Shown: positions 22,740 to 34,255, numbered from the stretch's first letter. The stretch is 64,000 bases of DNA from Tetrastigma voinierianum (GCA_016808115.1 JAEQBH010000036.1:1-64000), one strand, 5' to 3'. Program-made: numbers and translations. Notes: generated by a model not told the origin, from the letters alone.

Positions 22740-24255
22740 GCATCAGCCCAACCATTGACAATTTCGGGGAGCACCCCGCATGACTCTACCCCACCTCCAC
22801 CACCACCACCACTGAGTTTGACCACTCAGACAAATGAAGACTACACTTGCCTCCACCTCCACCACCCCCACCATTATCTGAACCCACTGTACAGCAGGAA
22901 TATACAGTTCCACCTCCACCACCACCACTGGTTCAATCAACCCCGTAGGTTGGAGTTTTTGTTCTACATGGTCGATCGAGACCACATTCTCGGCTTGCGG
23001 ACCCCCGCACCGATTATCGATGACACTCAGCCCGTATCGATGTGGAGAGCCTGAGTTGCAGGACTGTGTCTCTCGCATGTTTCGACAGTTATAGTCGGGA
23101 CGGATATGATGACCTTCTAGCTGGGCAGCTCTTCCAAATGAAGTTCGCGATGCCGACATTAAGAGGTACACTGGATAGGTGCCCCCTATTCACTTCAGCT
23201 ATACAACACAAGAGGCTGGCATGGGGATTGACGAGGCACGTATGATCATGTTTTTCCTCTGGTCGCTGAGTGTGTCACTGGGCTGTTTGCATCATCGACT
23301 TTCGAGGCGAGGACACGTGGGCCGATGGGACAAGAGTTTATCGACAAGATTCTTAATACTGTAGTGGACGTATCCCGGAGAGAGTTAGAGGCCCTCAGGC
23401 AGAGGCCGGATGAGTCAATCACTTCATTTATCTCCCGCTAGAGAGAGAAGATAGCACATATTATAGATAGACCCTCTGAGCGCGATCAGATCAGCATGAT
23501 TACGCGCGTAGCCTTCAAATTCCACTTTGCCAGGGCATCTCATGGTTCCCATAGCATTACCTGATCATTGGTTCACGCCTTTATGGTATCGAGGGGAGGG
23601 CATATCTGCAGGATTACGCGCATTCTTCCTTCAGACTCTAAGGGGAAGAAGCCAGGTCGGACCTGCACCATCGATGTCGGCACATTGGCACGCCAGTGAC
23701 ACAGTCCCCACGCCACCCCTCCGTTTCAAGGCGCTGTGACACTCCTTACCGTGATGATAAAGGGATCGCACAGTACTCGCCTAATTCTTTCTCAGCTCTG
23801 GGCCAGCCTACTTTTCTACATTCGCCACCACAGCCAGTATATGCTACACAGGCGCCTCAGAGGCCACCTGTACAGTACCATCAGCAGTATAGAGCACCGC
23901 CTCCGCCGAGGCCGGCTAGGCAGTTTACACAACTCGGGATGCCACTGAGCCGAGCATTTCAAAGATTGGTTGAAGGGGGTTTGATTATTCCACTACCACC
24001 CAGACCACCACTACAGCCTACCCCACCCGATTCAGGGCAGATCTTCACTGTGCTTATCATCAAAGAGCTGGTCATGATACAGACAATTGTGCTGCATTGA
24101 GGCACGCTATTCAGGACTTGATTGATCAAGGTTTGGTTGATTTAGGACGCCCTGCCGTGACTACACTCGCTACCCACTCATGACACTGGGGAAGCTGTAC
24201 TTACCCCCGGGGTGTACATTTGATTGAGTATTCAAGAGATGAGATATTCATGACG
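22740..24255 (+). pseudogene. Gag remnant of the Tat element
   Basis: Features in order on the plus strand: a proline-coding run from ccacctccaccaccaccacc (22792 onward), repeated at about 22850 and 22910, which is the Pro-rich linker; the block AMPTLRGTLDRCP (23150-23190, family KF.MPD..RYTG.G.P); SRRELEALRQRPDESITSFI (23368-23430), a conserved gag segment; then IDRPSERDQISM (23467-23500). From 23900 come PPPPRPARQFTQLGMPLSRA and FQRLVEGGLIIPLPPRPPLQ, followed after a frame change by a HAIQDLIDQGLVDLGRPAVT stretch (24105-24163). The last recognised gag words are a VHLIEYSRDEIFMTG-like stretch at 24205-24255. A TAG stop (about 23438) and several frameshifts kill it. Gag would form the RNA-packaging particle. 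Confidence 0.85.
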
Positions 24256-24730
24256 GGATTGGTCGAGAAGCCTTCGCATCAGGCTTATCGCACATCTTTC
24301 GCAGACTTCAACCGGGCCACACCTACTCTTTCGTATATGGCATCGGCGCGCTGTCGCCCTCGTTGAAATCGAGACAGATCCCGAGAGCAAGACAGAGCAT
24401 CAGTAGGACATCTAAGACCTAATGGGCTTCCCGGGCCTCGTTATGACGCCTCACTTTCGATGAGAGGAGATTAAGGGCACTGCATCATGTTCAGCTTATC
24501 GTGAGGAAAATGACCAGGTATTTGGAAAAAAGGGTCAAGCCTGTGAAGTTTCAAAAATTGGGCCGACGGTCTCAAGGTCCTCGTGGATTGGACACCGACC
24601 TTGCAGGTAAGTTTAGACCGACCGAGCTGGCCTTATGTCATCCGAGATCCGACTCAAGAAGGAGCGTACTCGTCGATGCACTCGACGAAATCGCCCACTG
24701 AGCCACAATGTTGATCGCCTAAAGAAGTTT
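24256..24730 (+). pseudogene. Integrase C-terminal tail fused directly to gag by deletion
   Basis: Right after the gag end the reading becomes AYRTSF (24275-24292), ATP..SFVYG (24314-24343), DERRLRALHHVQ (24458-24493), RKMTRYLEKRVKP (24504-24543), GKFRPTELA and finally LKKFYA (24721-24738). These match in order the last 150 or so residues of plant Tat integrase (WAYRTS, ATPYSLVYG, DERRLRA..HVQ.YQRKM, FKKRVKPR, GKFRP.W.GPYVI, VD.LKKFYA). Everything between gag and this point (protease, RT, RNase H, integrase core) is missing. The join lies near 24250-24270. Several frameshifts are present. Confidence 0.8.
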
Positions 24731-26769
24731 TATGCATGAGATCATGGTCAAAGGACGGGGCGGCTATTACTTCTGGAAAGTAGCCATATTCCCTATTACA
24801 CACCCATACATCGATATATCATAATGCAATTCTTCGAGCCTCACGCGCTTATTATGGCCTATTCTTCTTTCATTCACTTTTGCATACTTTTTCTCGACTG
24901 GCCGGGCCTCCAGGCGCTTTTCATTTATTATTTGATATGTGAGCATTATGAGCATTGTGACATTCTTCGTTGTTTTTTCTGCATCACGTTTGTTTCTTTT
25001 CTTCTCCATTTTGCATTTTCATACCATCTATCTGAGTCTAGTTTCATCATCTCTATTCGTTTATATGATGATGACGTTGCTCATCCCGTAGCTACTACGT
25101 TTGTCACACCTTCAGTTCGCCTATGGGTTTTGATACGGGATTCTAGTCGAGAGGGACCATTTAGCTCGAGGCCTGAGGTTCTTCCGGCCGGGATTGTGTT
25201 AGTATGGCATTCGACCTACTTTGGTGGTTCGACGCAAAAATAAAAAAAATAAAAATAATGTCTTGCTTGATATTCAAGTACTACTAGGTTTGAGATTTAT
25301 TATTCTCCGAGGGTCGAAAGTGAAAGCATTGTACGATTTTTCTCCACGGATCCGGGTAACACATCAGGTATGAGGTTCGGGGTTGTTTCGCACTCAGTCC
25401 CCGGATCTTTACCCGCATCACCACTCCCATCTTATAGTGACTTGCTTTGACTCAGACGCCTGGACGAGTTGTTCGGTCGTTGTCACACACGCCACATTTG
25501 TATCCCAAATTTGTTTCTTCCCTTTTTTTTTTTTTTTTTGTTTTATCCATTCATCATTTTTCTTATCCCTTTTCACTTCTTTCTACTCTTATCGATCACA
25601 TCTCACTTCTTAAGCTGATGTGTCCTTTGGTGCACTTCACTTGTCATTTCACATTGTTCATTCGATGTCGGGCCGTAGTCACCTCGCCACATGATCCTTT
25701 GATATTCGAAGACTCCACGCACGTGGGCCTGGGCAAGATTTATCGATTCGCCATCGCTTCCATCACGCCATTCAATCTTTCACCGCCTACACACACGGCC
25801 CGAGTCGTAAGACCACCCCGAGACCATGAGACTCGTGTTTGCTTCAATCATTTTATACTGGGATGTGTTCATTTACCGGACAGTACGGATGTTGACAGGT
25901 CTCGTTTCGGAGTATCGAGGTCACATATTGCTTCTCCATTCACGAGCCACTCAAATCCATGATTAGATACGATGATACAGAATCGGGGCCATTGATAAGA
26001 TCTAGTTTTTTTGATGCTTTGATTATCTATGACCGGGCATATCTCCATCTTTTCGGTCAGTTTCAAATTCTCTACGTGATGTACACCGGCAGCCCATTTC
26101 ACCTAGAGATGTTTTTTGGCATCAAAGTTTGAGTATGCTCTACATGCAAATGTTTCTTCATATTAAAGATAGTTCTTCTCTAAGGGCCTAGGGTAAGATT
26201 TGCTCATATTCGTCAACTCAATAGGGGTGCACACTGGCACACACCCCATATGTTGTCTTGTTCGCTTGTTCAGACAATTGGGTCTTCAGAAATTTATTTC
26301 AAAGTGTTTTTATCGAGGCACTTGCATATCAGATGTGCACACTGGGGAATACCCTATATCAGTTTTGTGGATATTGGATGTTGTGAAATAAAATGGATGA
26401 TATTTCACGAATGAATGATTGTGATGTTTTTGTACTTTCTTCGACTTTAATCCGCATGCGCGCATGGATTTTGACATGGCATCGATATTCCTGTGATCAG
26501 CATAACTCCCTTTTCTTTCACATGTGGTCACATTCAGGAGATCGTCCCACAGGCGCACTTCCTTCTTTCCATCTTGTTAGTGGTGTTTATGTTTTTCTCG
26601 CTTGTCATTTTATTAGCACTTTCTCGAGATGTCACACTGGGCATACCTTTTGTCATCAAGGTCGTGATCTCAACTACATCCTAAGTCTCCCATTATGCTC
26701 TAGGTTTCGCTAGTCATCCCCATTCGCTTTAAATTGTCAGAGTCTTAGTTTCCTTGCATCCCTATCCCT
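24731..26769 (+). other. 3' untranslated region of the Tat element, non-repetitive part
   Basis: Two kilobases with no retroelement domain. It contains a T-rich stretch (25515-25545) and GC-mixed text. Frames such as 24824-25243 and 25447-25962 are open but show only Phe/His/Ser-rich composition and no motif I recognise. Long 3' untranslated regions are usual in this group. Confidence 0.55.
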
Positions 26770-27745
26770 TTTATCCGGTGGTCCTGGCACTCACCCTGAT
26801 TCTGCCCCTTCTCCGGGATCCTTCTCCCAGACTCATCCGGCCCTTCTTGGCATCACCAGATTTCTATTTTTCGATACTGGCCTGATCCCACCTTCCTGTG
26901 ATTCTACCGGACTCCTTCTTTTCAGATCGCCTCAGATTTCACCTTCCTAAGAGATCGCCGGGATCCCACATTTCCCAGATTCTCCTGATCCCATTTCCAG
27001 ACTCCCGCCCTGATCCCCTACCTTCCTAAGACCACCCGGATTTTACCTTCACTAGCATCAGCCTGATCCCACCTTCCTACTCTCCTCGATCCTACCTTCC
27101 TGCAGACTCACCGATCCCCATTTCCAGATCATTCCGGATCCTACCTTCCTATGCTCAACTGGGATTTTATCTCCCAAGACTGTCCGATCCCACCTTTCCC
27201 ACTCCTCGATCCCCACCTTTCCAAAATTCATTTTGACCGAATTTTACCTTCCCTGTGATCATTCCTGATCCCACTCCTTTCCTAAGACTCTCCGGATCCT
27301 ACCTTTCCCATCATTCCTGATCCCCCATTTCCCAGACGCTCCCATCCTACATTTTCGGTACTCACCCTGATTTACTTTCCTATCAGCCTCCGATCCCACC
27401 TTTCCAAGAGATCGCCTAGATCCCACTTTTTCCGATACCCACCTGGATTTTCCTTCCCAGACTCACCCTGATTCTACCTTACTCCTAAGACTCGGGCCAG
27501 ATTTCACCTTCCCAGACTCGCCTGATCCCACCTTTATCCGTGACGCCCGCATTCCCTATTTCCTAGACTCACCCTCGATCCTACCTTTCTCCGACACTCA
27601 CCGGGATTTTACCTTTCTCCTCGTGGGTGTCATTCTAATCTTTCTCCTGAGTTTGTCTCTATCATCTTCTCCCAAGATCGCCTCCAGATTTCATTATCTT
27701 TTCCGACATTGTGCCCGGATAACTCATTTTCCTAGGCATCGTACC
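26770..27745 (+). repeat. Degenerate minisatellite in the 3' UTR of the Tat element
   Basis: About 30 to 35 units of roughly 28-32 bp with a core near gatcccaccttccyaagact followed by cayccng. The core words GATCCCACCTT, GATTTTACCTTCC and CAGACTCACC recur throughout. Units vary in length and in single bases. It is bounded by ordinary sequence on both sides. Confidence 0.8.
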
Positions 27746-27914
27746 TGGTTATCTTTAAGTCCTTCAATCCAGCACTCTGTCCATTAACTTCAGCACTAGG
27801 TAAGGGGACAAAATTGTCAGTCATCTCGGCCTTCACTAGGAGTTCATTTATTCTCACATCACGGCACTTCTAATCTACGATTCACTGCTCATTCACTTAC
27901 CGAAGAGGCATATT
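27746..27914 (+). other. End of the Tat interior, possible polypurine tract at 27795-27812
   Basis: The run aggtaaggggacaaaattg (27797-27815) looks like a polypurine primer, but it lies about 100 bp upstream of the LTR start; the sequence touching the LTR (ccgaagaggcatatt) is only weakly purine-rich. Which one primed plus-strand synthesis is unclear. Confidence 0.4.
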
Positions 27915-30819
27915 TGTAGACCCTCAATTTTTTCCCTCAACACTTGCATTTATCCCATGGGTGTCACACTCACCCATCGCTCTCATATAACACCATTAGC
28001 CCTTGCATACCGCTCTCGAGCCCTGGGTGGGCTTGCAGATGTGGTCCGGCTGAGTGCGGCATGTAGTTCACTTGGGAGTGTCACGGCTTATTTTTATATC
28101 GGGCATCGTATATAGGAAGTGCTACCCCTCGAGGTTTTAGCTCAATCAAAGTTTATTAGAGTATGTCAAATTCGGAGCACTTGATCTTGTTTCGATCATA
28201 TCTCTCTCATCCAGACTTGGAATGGTGCACCGTTTTTTTTGTTGGTCTCCTAATTCTTCAGGGAACATTCTGTCAAAATTTCATAATTTTCCTCAACTGG
28301 CTCGATCAATGCATCTGGTTCAACCTATTAGCTCCGCCTGTGTGGAGCGCTGCTTTTTGTGATTGGAGCCCAAATCCTATATGGTTCAGGGCCCATAAGC
28401 TCTAGGCCCACTTTTCATGGGCAGTATTGTGGGTCCATTTCGGGGCCTTGGCTTGTTACATGCAGCCCACCATGAATCCATGTGGATACTCAGGAGGAAG
28501 CAAGTCGAAAACTTAAGATATCTCGCCTTTGCATGGAAAATGAGGAGGGGAGTTATCAGGAAGCTAATTCCTAGATCGATTGGGCTCTTTCCAAAGCTTG
28601 AAGGTGGAAAACACCGTATAGGCTCGAGGCTGAAGTGGGAATTCCAGACAAAGGAGAAAGATCAAAGTGGAAGAGACCTTCGAGGGCACTTTTCCGGCTC
28701 CTGACGCACATTTGATGATTTTTCTCTGGATGCTTATCTTGGTTTCTTTCTCGCTTTGTGGAAGAGGTAAGAAATAGACCCCCGGCCCACTCTATTCTTA
28801 AGGGGGATATTATTCTAACTAAATTTTATGTTTTTCTCTCAATCCATTTGAACCGGTTTTCACGCCATACGTGAGAGCCAACATCAGCCGCTCGGGCAGC
28901 CCCATTTTAGAAAACAACGGATTGTTTTGGTTGGTTCTCACTCATCCGAGCTGAGAATCAATCACCGTTTGTTTTGTTAGATTCCTGACTCCTTGAGTAA
29001 GGTTCTGACCATTTTGAGAATTATTCCCAACCTACTAACCGTTAGGAAACCGGATCATATGGTTTATGAAGTTCGGGCTTTTAGAAAGCAATTTGGGTAG
29101 TCCGCTTGTTTGTGTTGGTTCTGGTCATTCGAGTCGAATTGCACTCGCTTGTCTTGTTAGATCTTCGGACTCTATGAGAAAAGTTCTGACAAGTTTGAGA
29201 TCTTTTCTCAATAGTCTAGACTGGTTGGGGAACCGAATGAGCCGGTTCATCGGGTCGGGTTTTCCGTAATGGCGCTGGGTAGTCCGCTTTGTTTGTGTTG
29301 GTTCTTGGTCATTCGAGCTCCGAATTAAAATTCGCTTGTCTTGTTAGGATTCCTTGAATCTTAGTGAGAAAAGTTCTGACAAGTTTGAGATCTTTTTCAA
29401 ATGTCTAGACAAGTTGGGAAACCGAATAGAGCCGGTTCATCAATAGGCTTCCTAATGGCGCTTGGGGCAAGCTTGCTTTGTCTCGTGTTGGTTCTCGGGG
29501 TCAGTTCGAGCCCACTGCACTCCGTTTCTGTCTTGTTAGATTCTCAGACTCTGTGAGAAAAGTTCTGACAAGTTTGGAGACTTTTTCTAATAGGCTCATA
29601 AGTTGGGAAACCGAACTAAACCTAAGCCATTTAAGTTAGGTTTTCCGAAATGGAAGTTTGGGTACTTTGCTTCGTTTATATTGGTTCTTGGTCATTTGTA
29701 GTTAGAATTGCACTCCATTTGTTTTGTTGGATTCCTGACTCCGTGAGGAATTTTCTAACAAAGTAATAGAATTTTTCTCAATCGTTTGGACTTGTTGAGA
29801 ACCGATTCAACCGGCCAGGCAAGACAGCCTCACGGGCAACCCCTATTTTAGCATGTTTCACCCGAATCTATTATGGCTTGCTCTTAGTCAGCCTCCAAGG
29901 AACCCGTAGGCTGACTTTAGGCCCCCAGTTCAGTTTCTATTGAACAGTGCAGCGCAATGCGGGAGCCGGTGGGCGTATGGTTCGCTCAGGATTTAGCGAA
30001 TGTGTGCTAAAGTAAGCAAACCACTTACCTTTCGTACCGCTTCTTCTTTTGGTATGGGATCCAATATTTGGTTTTTTAAATGCATGATGTATGATGCTGT
30101 AATTATTCGCCTCTACCTATTCTCATCGTGTACGGCTGTGACTTCGAGTACGCTAGCGCTGTATTACTAAGGGCGCGTACATGGTGTTTGGATTTTGACA
30201 TTTGTGATGCATTTGAGCCTTTGACTGACCTCATGCGCCTACTGGCTAGGGACCATGTGTACGCGCTTAACGCCAGAATCGAATTTCAGATGCACGTTAT
30301 TGGGGTAATACTTATTGTTTGCCATGTTTGTCACTAACTCATAGCTCTTGGCTAAAAGGAACGATAGGTACATCGCTATTTGCCCTTTTGGTTGAGTGTT
30401 TTAAGCATGCTAGATACCAATTAGGTCAGGGGTTCCATCTAAGTCAGATGTTTCAAATTTCTGTGAGACCATCTCGATTCGTGGGACCCATATGCTCCTA
30501 CATACCCAATTCACTACAGAGACCTTGCTCCTCGGCCTAGAGGGGTGCCACCATATGAGGTACCTTCCCCGATAGGTAACCTCACCACCTGACCCGTAAA
30601 TCTAGTTTTCGCAGATCGCTTTTTTCCATACCTGAAAGTCATCGGGTTTTTTTGCTCTTTACTGGGTTTTCCCCTCATAAAATAACAACAAAAAGTAAGT
30701 GGTGACTCCATGGAAAATCGGTCTCCCGAGGACGATTTTCTAAAATTCGAAAATCAACCCACATTTTCCTTCCATTTAAAAGCGAGTCGCACGCCCCCGT
30801 GGATCGGGTAGGGTCCACA
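27915..30819 (+). repeat. 3' LTR of the Tat element
   Basis: This starts TGTAGACCCTCAATTTTTTC and ends GGATCGGGTAGGGTCCACA, directly followed by the GGGTG duplication. It is collinear with 18809-21671, including the five-unit 180-bp array (28915-29830). Divergence from the 5' LTR includes many short insertions and deletions. Confidence 0.9.
28915..29830 (+). repeat. Tandem array of about 180-bp units inside the 3' LTR
   Basis: Five units with the same landmarks as at 19810-20690 (gttctgacaagtttgagatc, ccgaatgagccggttcatcg, tgttggttcttggtcatt). Starts lie near 28915, 29095, 29280, 29465 and 29655. Confidence 0.8.
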
Positions 30820-32866
30820 GGGTGACGCATGGCATGAGGACACATGCCATGTGACACGTGGTAGTGAGCTAGTAGTAGGAGAGACACATGCAGGACACAT
30901 GGCGAGCCATGTGTCCATTTGCATGAGGGGGGATTGGTGTATGGCTTTGGAAGTGACATGTGTCATAATATTGATGGCATGTCACATGACATGTGGGAGG
31001 AATGGCTCAGATTGGCTATATATATGGACATCCAAGCCATCAGGAAGTGCAAGAAGAAGGAAAGTGAAAGGCCAAGGAGAGAAAAGGAAAAGAAAAGAAA
31101 GGAAATAAAGAAAAGGAAGGGAGAAGAAGACAAGAAAAAGGAAAGAAGGAAGAAAGCGAGCGAGTAGTGGGAACCGGGCTTCAATGTGGCTGCAGGAGCA
31201 AGAACCGAACAACAAAGGACTTGGAATTGCGCTACGAGAGGTAGGTTTCCTCCTACTCCGGTTATTTTACACCTAGGCCACGTGAATGGCTCAACAGCTG
31301 GGTCCCAATATTTCAGGCGAATTTAAGATGTGTGGGCTCGTTGTTAAGTCAGGCGACTGGCCAAAGACCGTTTACCCGGGTTTCGAGACTATACGACCGA
31401 ACACTATGTTCCAGATGGCAAAATCCTCAGCATAATGGCAAACAGGGTATGCCCAAATTTCGCACCCTTGCGACCGGCCGCGCCAACTTCTCGGACACCT
31501 ATAACTGGTCCGAACTCCGATTCGCAGTTCTCGACTCTACGGAAAATCGCTGAGTCTAGAATTTAATAAGATAAATTTTCAGCCAAACCGTGGTTAAGAT
31601 GTCAGTCACATAGTCTGAGAACAACGCCTCGTCAAACTTCGCGGAACGCCGGTATCCAGTCGCTTGGGGTTTCGCAGCCGGCTCCAGCGCAGGGAATTTC
31701 GTATTAGTTGGTTGTGTGGGCTAATATGGGCTAATTTTTCGAACTGTTCTGGATAGCCGCAAAGCCAAGGTATGGCTGGAATATGGTCGAGCCTACTTAA
31801 TGTGTAAGGGTTGTCAGAATTGGAATAACAGTCAATGTGTGAAATTATGATATATGTGTGACAAAAATGGAAATAATTATATGTATTAAATATAATTTAT
31901 CCATGACACTGATACGTAGTTGTACGTATATGTCGCGATGTGACACGTAGTTGTACATGTAGCCATGAAATGACATGTAATGACATTTGTATCAGATTTA
32001 TGCATGCGCGAATATCACTGAATCGGTGGTGAGTGTACGGTTGGGGTCGACATCAGGTTCGTGTTCGACAAGGTGGTAAGCCTATTAATGGTTTCGTGTT
32101 CGATGTATGTCGTGTGGAGGACATGGTAATCACACTATGTCAGGTTCGATGTATGTCGTGGAGGACATGGTTACATTGTGGCTCGATGTTCGATGGTGAG
32201 TTTGTAAGAAATACAACGTCCAAATTGAGGCTCATATATGCATGTCATGAAAAGTAATGCGGTGTAAATAGTGAAGCAAGTAGGATGACACCCCTCGTGT
32301 GAAAACCCCGTGATACTTGGCTTAGACATAAAACCGCTTCATGAAAGTTCCTGTGAAAAACGCTGTATAAGCGCGCGGCATCCTGCGCGAGAACCGAAAA
32401 TCCGGCCCACAAATGCATAATGCACAGTGACTTGGTAAGGAAATAAGCAGCATCAATATCCACTGTGTCTAGAATTACAAAACAAAGCTTTTATTTTGAA
32501 AAGGGCAGGGCGGGACGCCCGACCGCTTCATACTGCATATGCAAGTGTGAGGGAGTCGTTGAGGACTCGTGGATTGAGTCATGAGGGGCATACTGCATTC
32601 ATGACATGTAGACATTAAGGTACAACGGAGTATAAGTACTAACGTTGTGATCGAGATCGGTATGTATCGGCATTGCATGTTACTCTTAAAGGGGGAGTAG
32701 CCCTATAGAGATATATCTATCGGGCTTCTCGCTTCACCTTACCGTGGGACCCCCTTTCAAGTACACGAAGACTCCACGCTCCTTCTCGAGGCCATGAGCA
32801 ACGGCTAGGCTGCCGGTTGCGGGCCTTGAGAAGCATTTCTTGTAAAAATATATTAGAACAATCTAG

Positions 32867-32960
<94 letters not shown>

Positions 32961-33104
32961 ATGTAAAAGTGTAAAAGGAGTTGTAAGATCAAACTCTTGT
33001 AAAATGTTATAAGAATTTGTATATTTGTAAGAAAACATACAGAAAGGCGACCACGAATATTCCGCGGCCGACGATGTCACCGGACCCTCGATTTTGAAGT
33101 AACA
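30820..33104 (+). repeat. 3' part of the LTR interrupted by the Tat element
   Basis: The stretch begins with the right GGGTG duplication (30820-30824) and ends near ccacgaatattccgcggccg ... ttttgaagtaaca, closely resembling the last 55 bp of the solo LTR at 15221-17020. In between are palindromic acatggcgagccatgtgt words, an A/G-rich tract (31040-31160), GAGAGGTAGG (31226-31236), a short direct repeat of about 50 bp carrying gttcgatgtatgtcgtg (32098 and 32145), and a (TA)n run. The Lys/Glu-rich frame at 30851-31167 is a translation of the purine tract. No matching target duplication was found for this older LTR. Confidence 0.65.
32871..32957. repeat. (TA)n microsatellite, about 43 units
   Basis: An uninterrupted run of TA dinucleotides inside the interrupted LTR. 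The reading frames of poly-Ile-Tyr over it are artefacts. Confidence 0.95.
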
Positions 33105-33274
33105 CAAAGATGGTATCTCGAAAGTGTACAGACTTCTGCTTTAGGTGTCATAGTTATAACGGATTCATTACACAAACAACTATTAGTATTAACATGGGTA
33201 GTTTTGAGAATGAAGATTCTAAAACCAGAAAGAGAACCAACCTAATCAACAAAATCTCAACAGTTTTGAGAATC
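33105..33274. other. Leader to the 72-bp repeat array
   Basis: Contains an ATG at 33194 opening MGSFENEDSKTRKRTNLINK, a short hydrophilic stretch that runs toward the repeat array but in a different frame from the repeat's open frame. It may be the broken N-terminus of the repeat protein. Confidence 0.3.
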
Positions 33275-34255
33275 CCCAAAGCCTAAGATTGATTCCCACC
33301 CTCCTCCTCCTGAAGATAAGAACTACAATGTCGTGCAATGTGAATCCCTCAAGCCTAAGATTGATTCCCACTCCCCTTCTCCCATGGGAAATAACTATTA
33401 TGTCATGCAAGTTGAATCCCCAAAGCCTAAGATTGATCCACACTCCCATCCTCCCATGGGAAAGAATTACTATGTCGTGCAAGTTGAATCCTCTAAGCCT
33501 AAGATTGATTCCCACTCCCCTTCTCTCGTGGATAAGAACTACTATGTCTTGCAAGTTGAATCCCTCAAGCCTAAGATTGATTCCCTCTCTCCTCCCGTGG
33601 ATAAGAACTACTATGAAACAGGCAAGTTTAATCCCCAAATTTAAGATTGATTCCCTCTCCCATCCTCCCAAGAACTATTATGTCGTGCAAGTTGAATCCC
33701 CCAAGCCTAAGATTGATTCCCCCTCTCCTCCTGAGCATAAGAACTACTATGTCGTATAAGTTGAATCCCCAAAGCCTAAGATTGATTCTACCCTTCTCAT
33801 CCCAGGATAAGAACCACAATGTCATGCAAGTCGAATCTCTCAAGCCTAAGATTGATTCCCACTCCCTCATTCCGTGAAATAAACTACTATATCGCAAGTT
33901 GAATCCCCAAAGCTTAAGCTTGATTGTCACTCCCATCACCCTATGGGAAGGAACGACTATGTCATGCAAGTTGAAACCTCCAAGCCTAAGATTGATTCCC
34001 ACTCCCCTCCTCCCGTGGATAAGAACTACTATGTCATGTAAGTTCAATCCCTCAAGCCTAAGATTGATTACCTCTCCCCTCCTCTAGTGGATTAGAACTA
34101 TTGCATCATGCAAGTTTAATCCCCCTAGCCTAAGATTAATTCCCGCTCCCATCCTCCCGTGGATAAGAACTACTATGTCATGCAAGTTGAATCCCCCAAG
34201 CCTAAGATTGATTCCTCCTCCCCTCCTCCTGTGCATATGAACTAATATGTCATAT
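33275..34255 (+). repeat. Coding-like 72-bp tandem repeat, about 14 copies
   Basis: The unit is 24 codons and reads PKPKIDSHSPPPVDKNYYVV followed by QVES. The DNA word cctaagattgattcc recurs at about 33282, 33355, 33428, 33500, 33572, 33708, 33776, 33843, 33987, 34059 and 34203, with variant forms between. The first five units stay in one frame (33333-33644); later units are broken by deletions, so the frame shifts and stops appear. A period that is a multiple of three and the preserved residue pattern suggest the array expanded while it was protein coding. I do not recognise the protein. The long antisense frames here (33246-33671, 33628-34047) are shadows of the repeat. Confidence 0.85.

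Larger units (their letters stand above)
18809..30819 (+). mobile_element. Tat-type Ty3/gypsy element, internally deleted, complete with LTRs and TSD
   Basis: Twelve kilobases bounded by two LTRs of about 2.9 kb that start TGTAGACCCTCAATTTT (18809 and 27915), with a 5-bp GGGTG target duplication outside. The interior (21672-27914) holds a primer site, a degraded gag, a junction straight into the integrase C-terminus, a long 3' untranslated region and a roughly 0.95-kb minisatellite. Protease, reverse transcriptase, RNase H and the integrase core are missing, so it is a non-autonomous deletion derivative. The gag style (PLSRAFQRL..GLI.PLPPRP) is that of grapevine-like Tat elements, an inference from memory. 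It sits inside an older LTR in the same orientation. Confidence 0.9.

Noticed and set aside
22743..23171. Minus-strand 142-codon frame with poly-Trp
   Set aside because: It is the antisense of the proline-coding run in gag.
24824..25962. Open frames in the 3' UTR of the Tat element as an extra gene
   Set aside because: Composition is Phe/His/Ser-rich and no retroviral or host motif was found; probably chance frames.
26770..27745. Proline/serine-rich coding repeat
   Set aside because: The unit length varies and is not a multiple of three, and no frame stays open; it is treated as noncoding.
30851..31215. Lys/Glu-rich frame on plus and Leu/Ser/Phe-rich frames on minus
   Set aside because: Both come from a low-complexity A/G-rich tract within an LTR; a coiled-coil protein is not supported.
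32717..33107. Frames encoding long Ile-Tyr runs
   Set aside because: They are translations of the (TA)n microsatellite at 32871-32957; the same artefact occurs at 51930-52386.
33246..34047. Long minus-strand frames with repeated LRLRGFNLHDIVVL units
   Set aside because: They are antisense reads of the 72-bp array; the plus-strand reading has the better-kept residue pattern and matched frame for the first units.
33275..34255. Assignment of the 24-residue repeat to BURP or organ-specific DUF2775 proteins
   Set aside because: The unit lacks the key residues of either family that I could recall; similarity was only in general composition.
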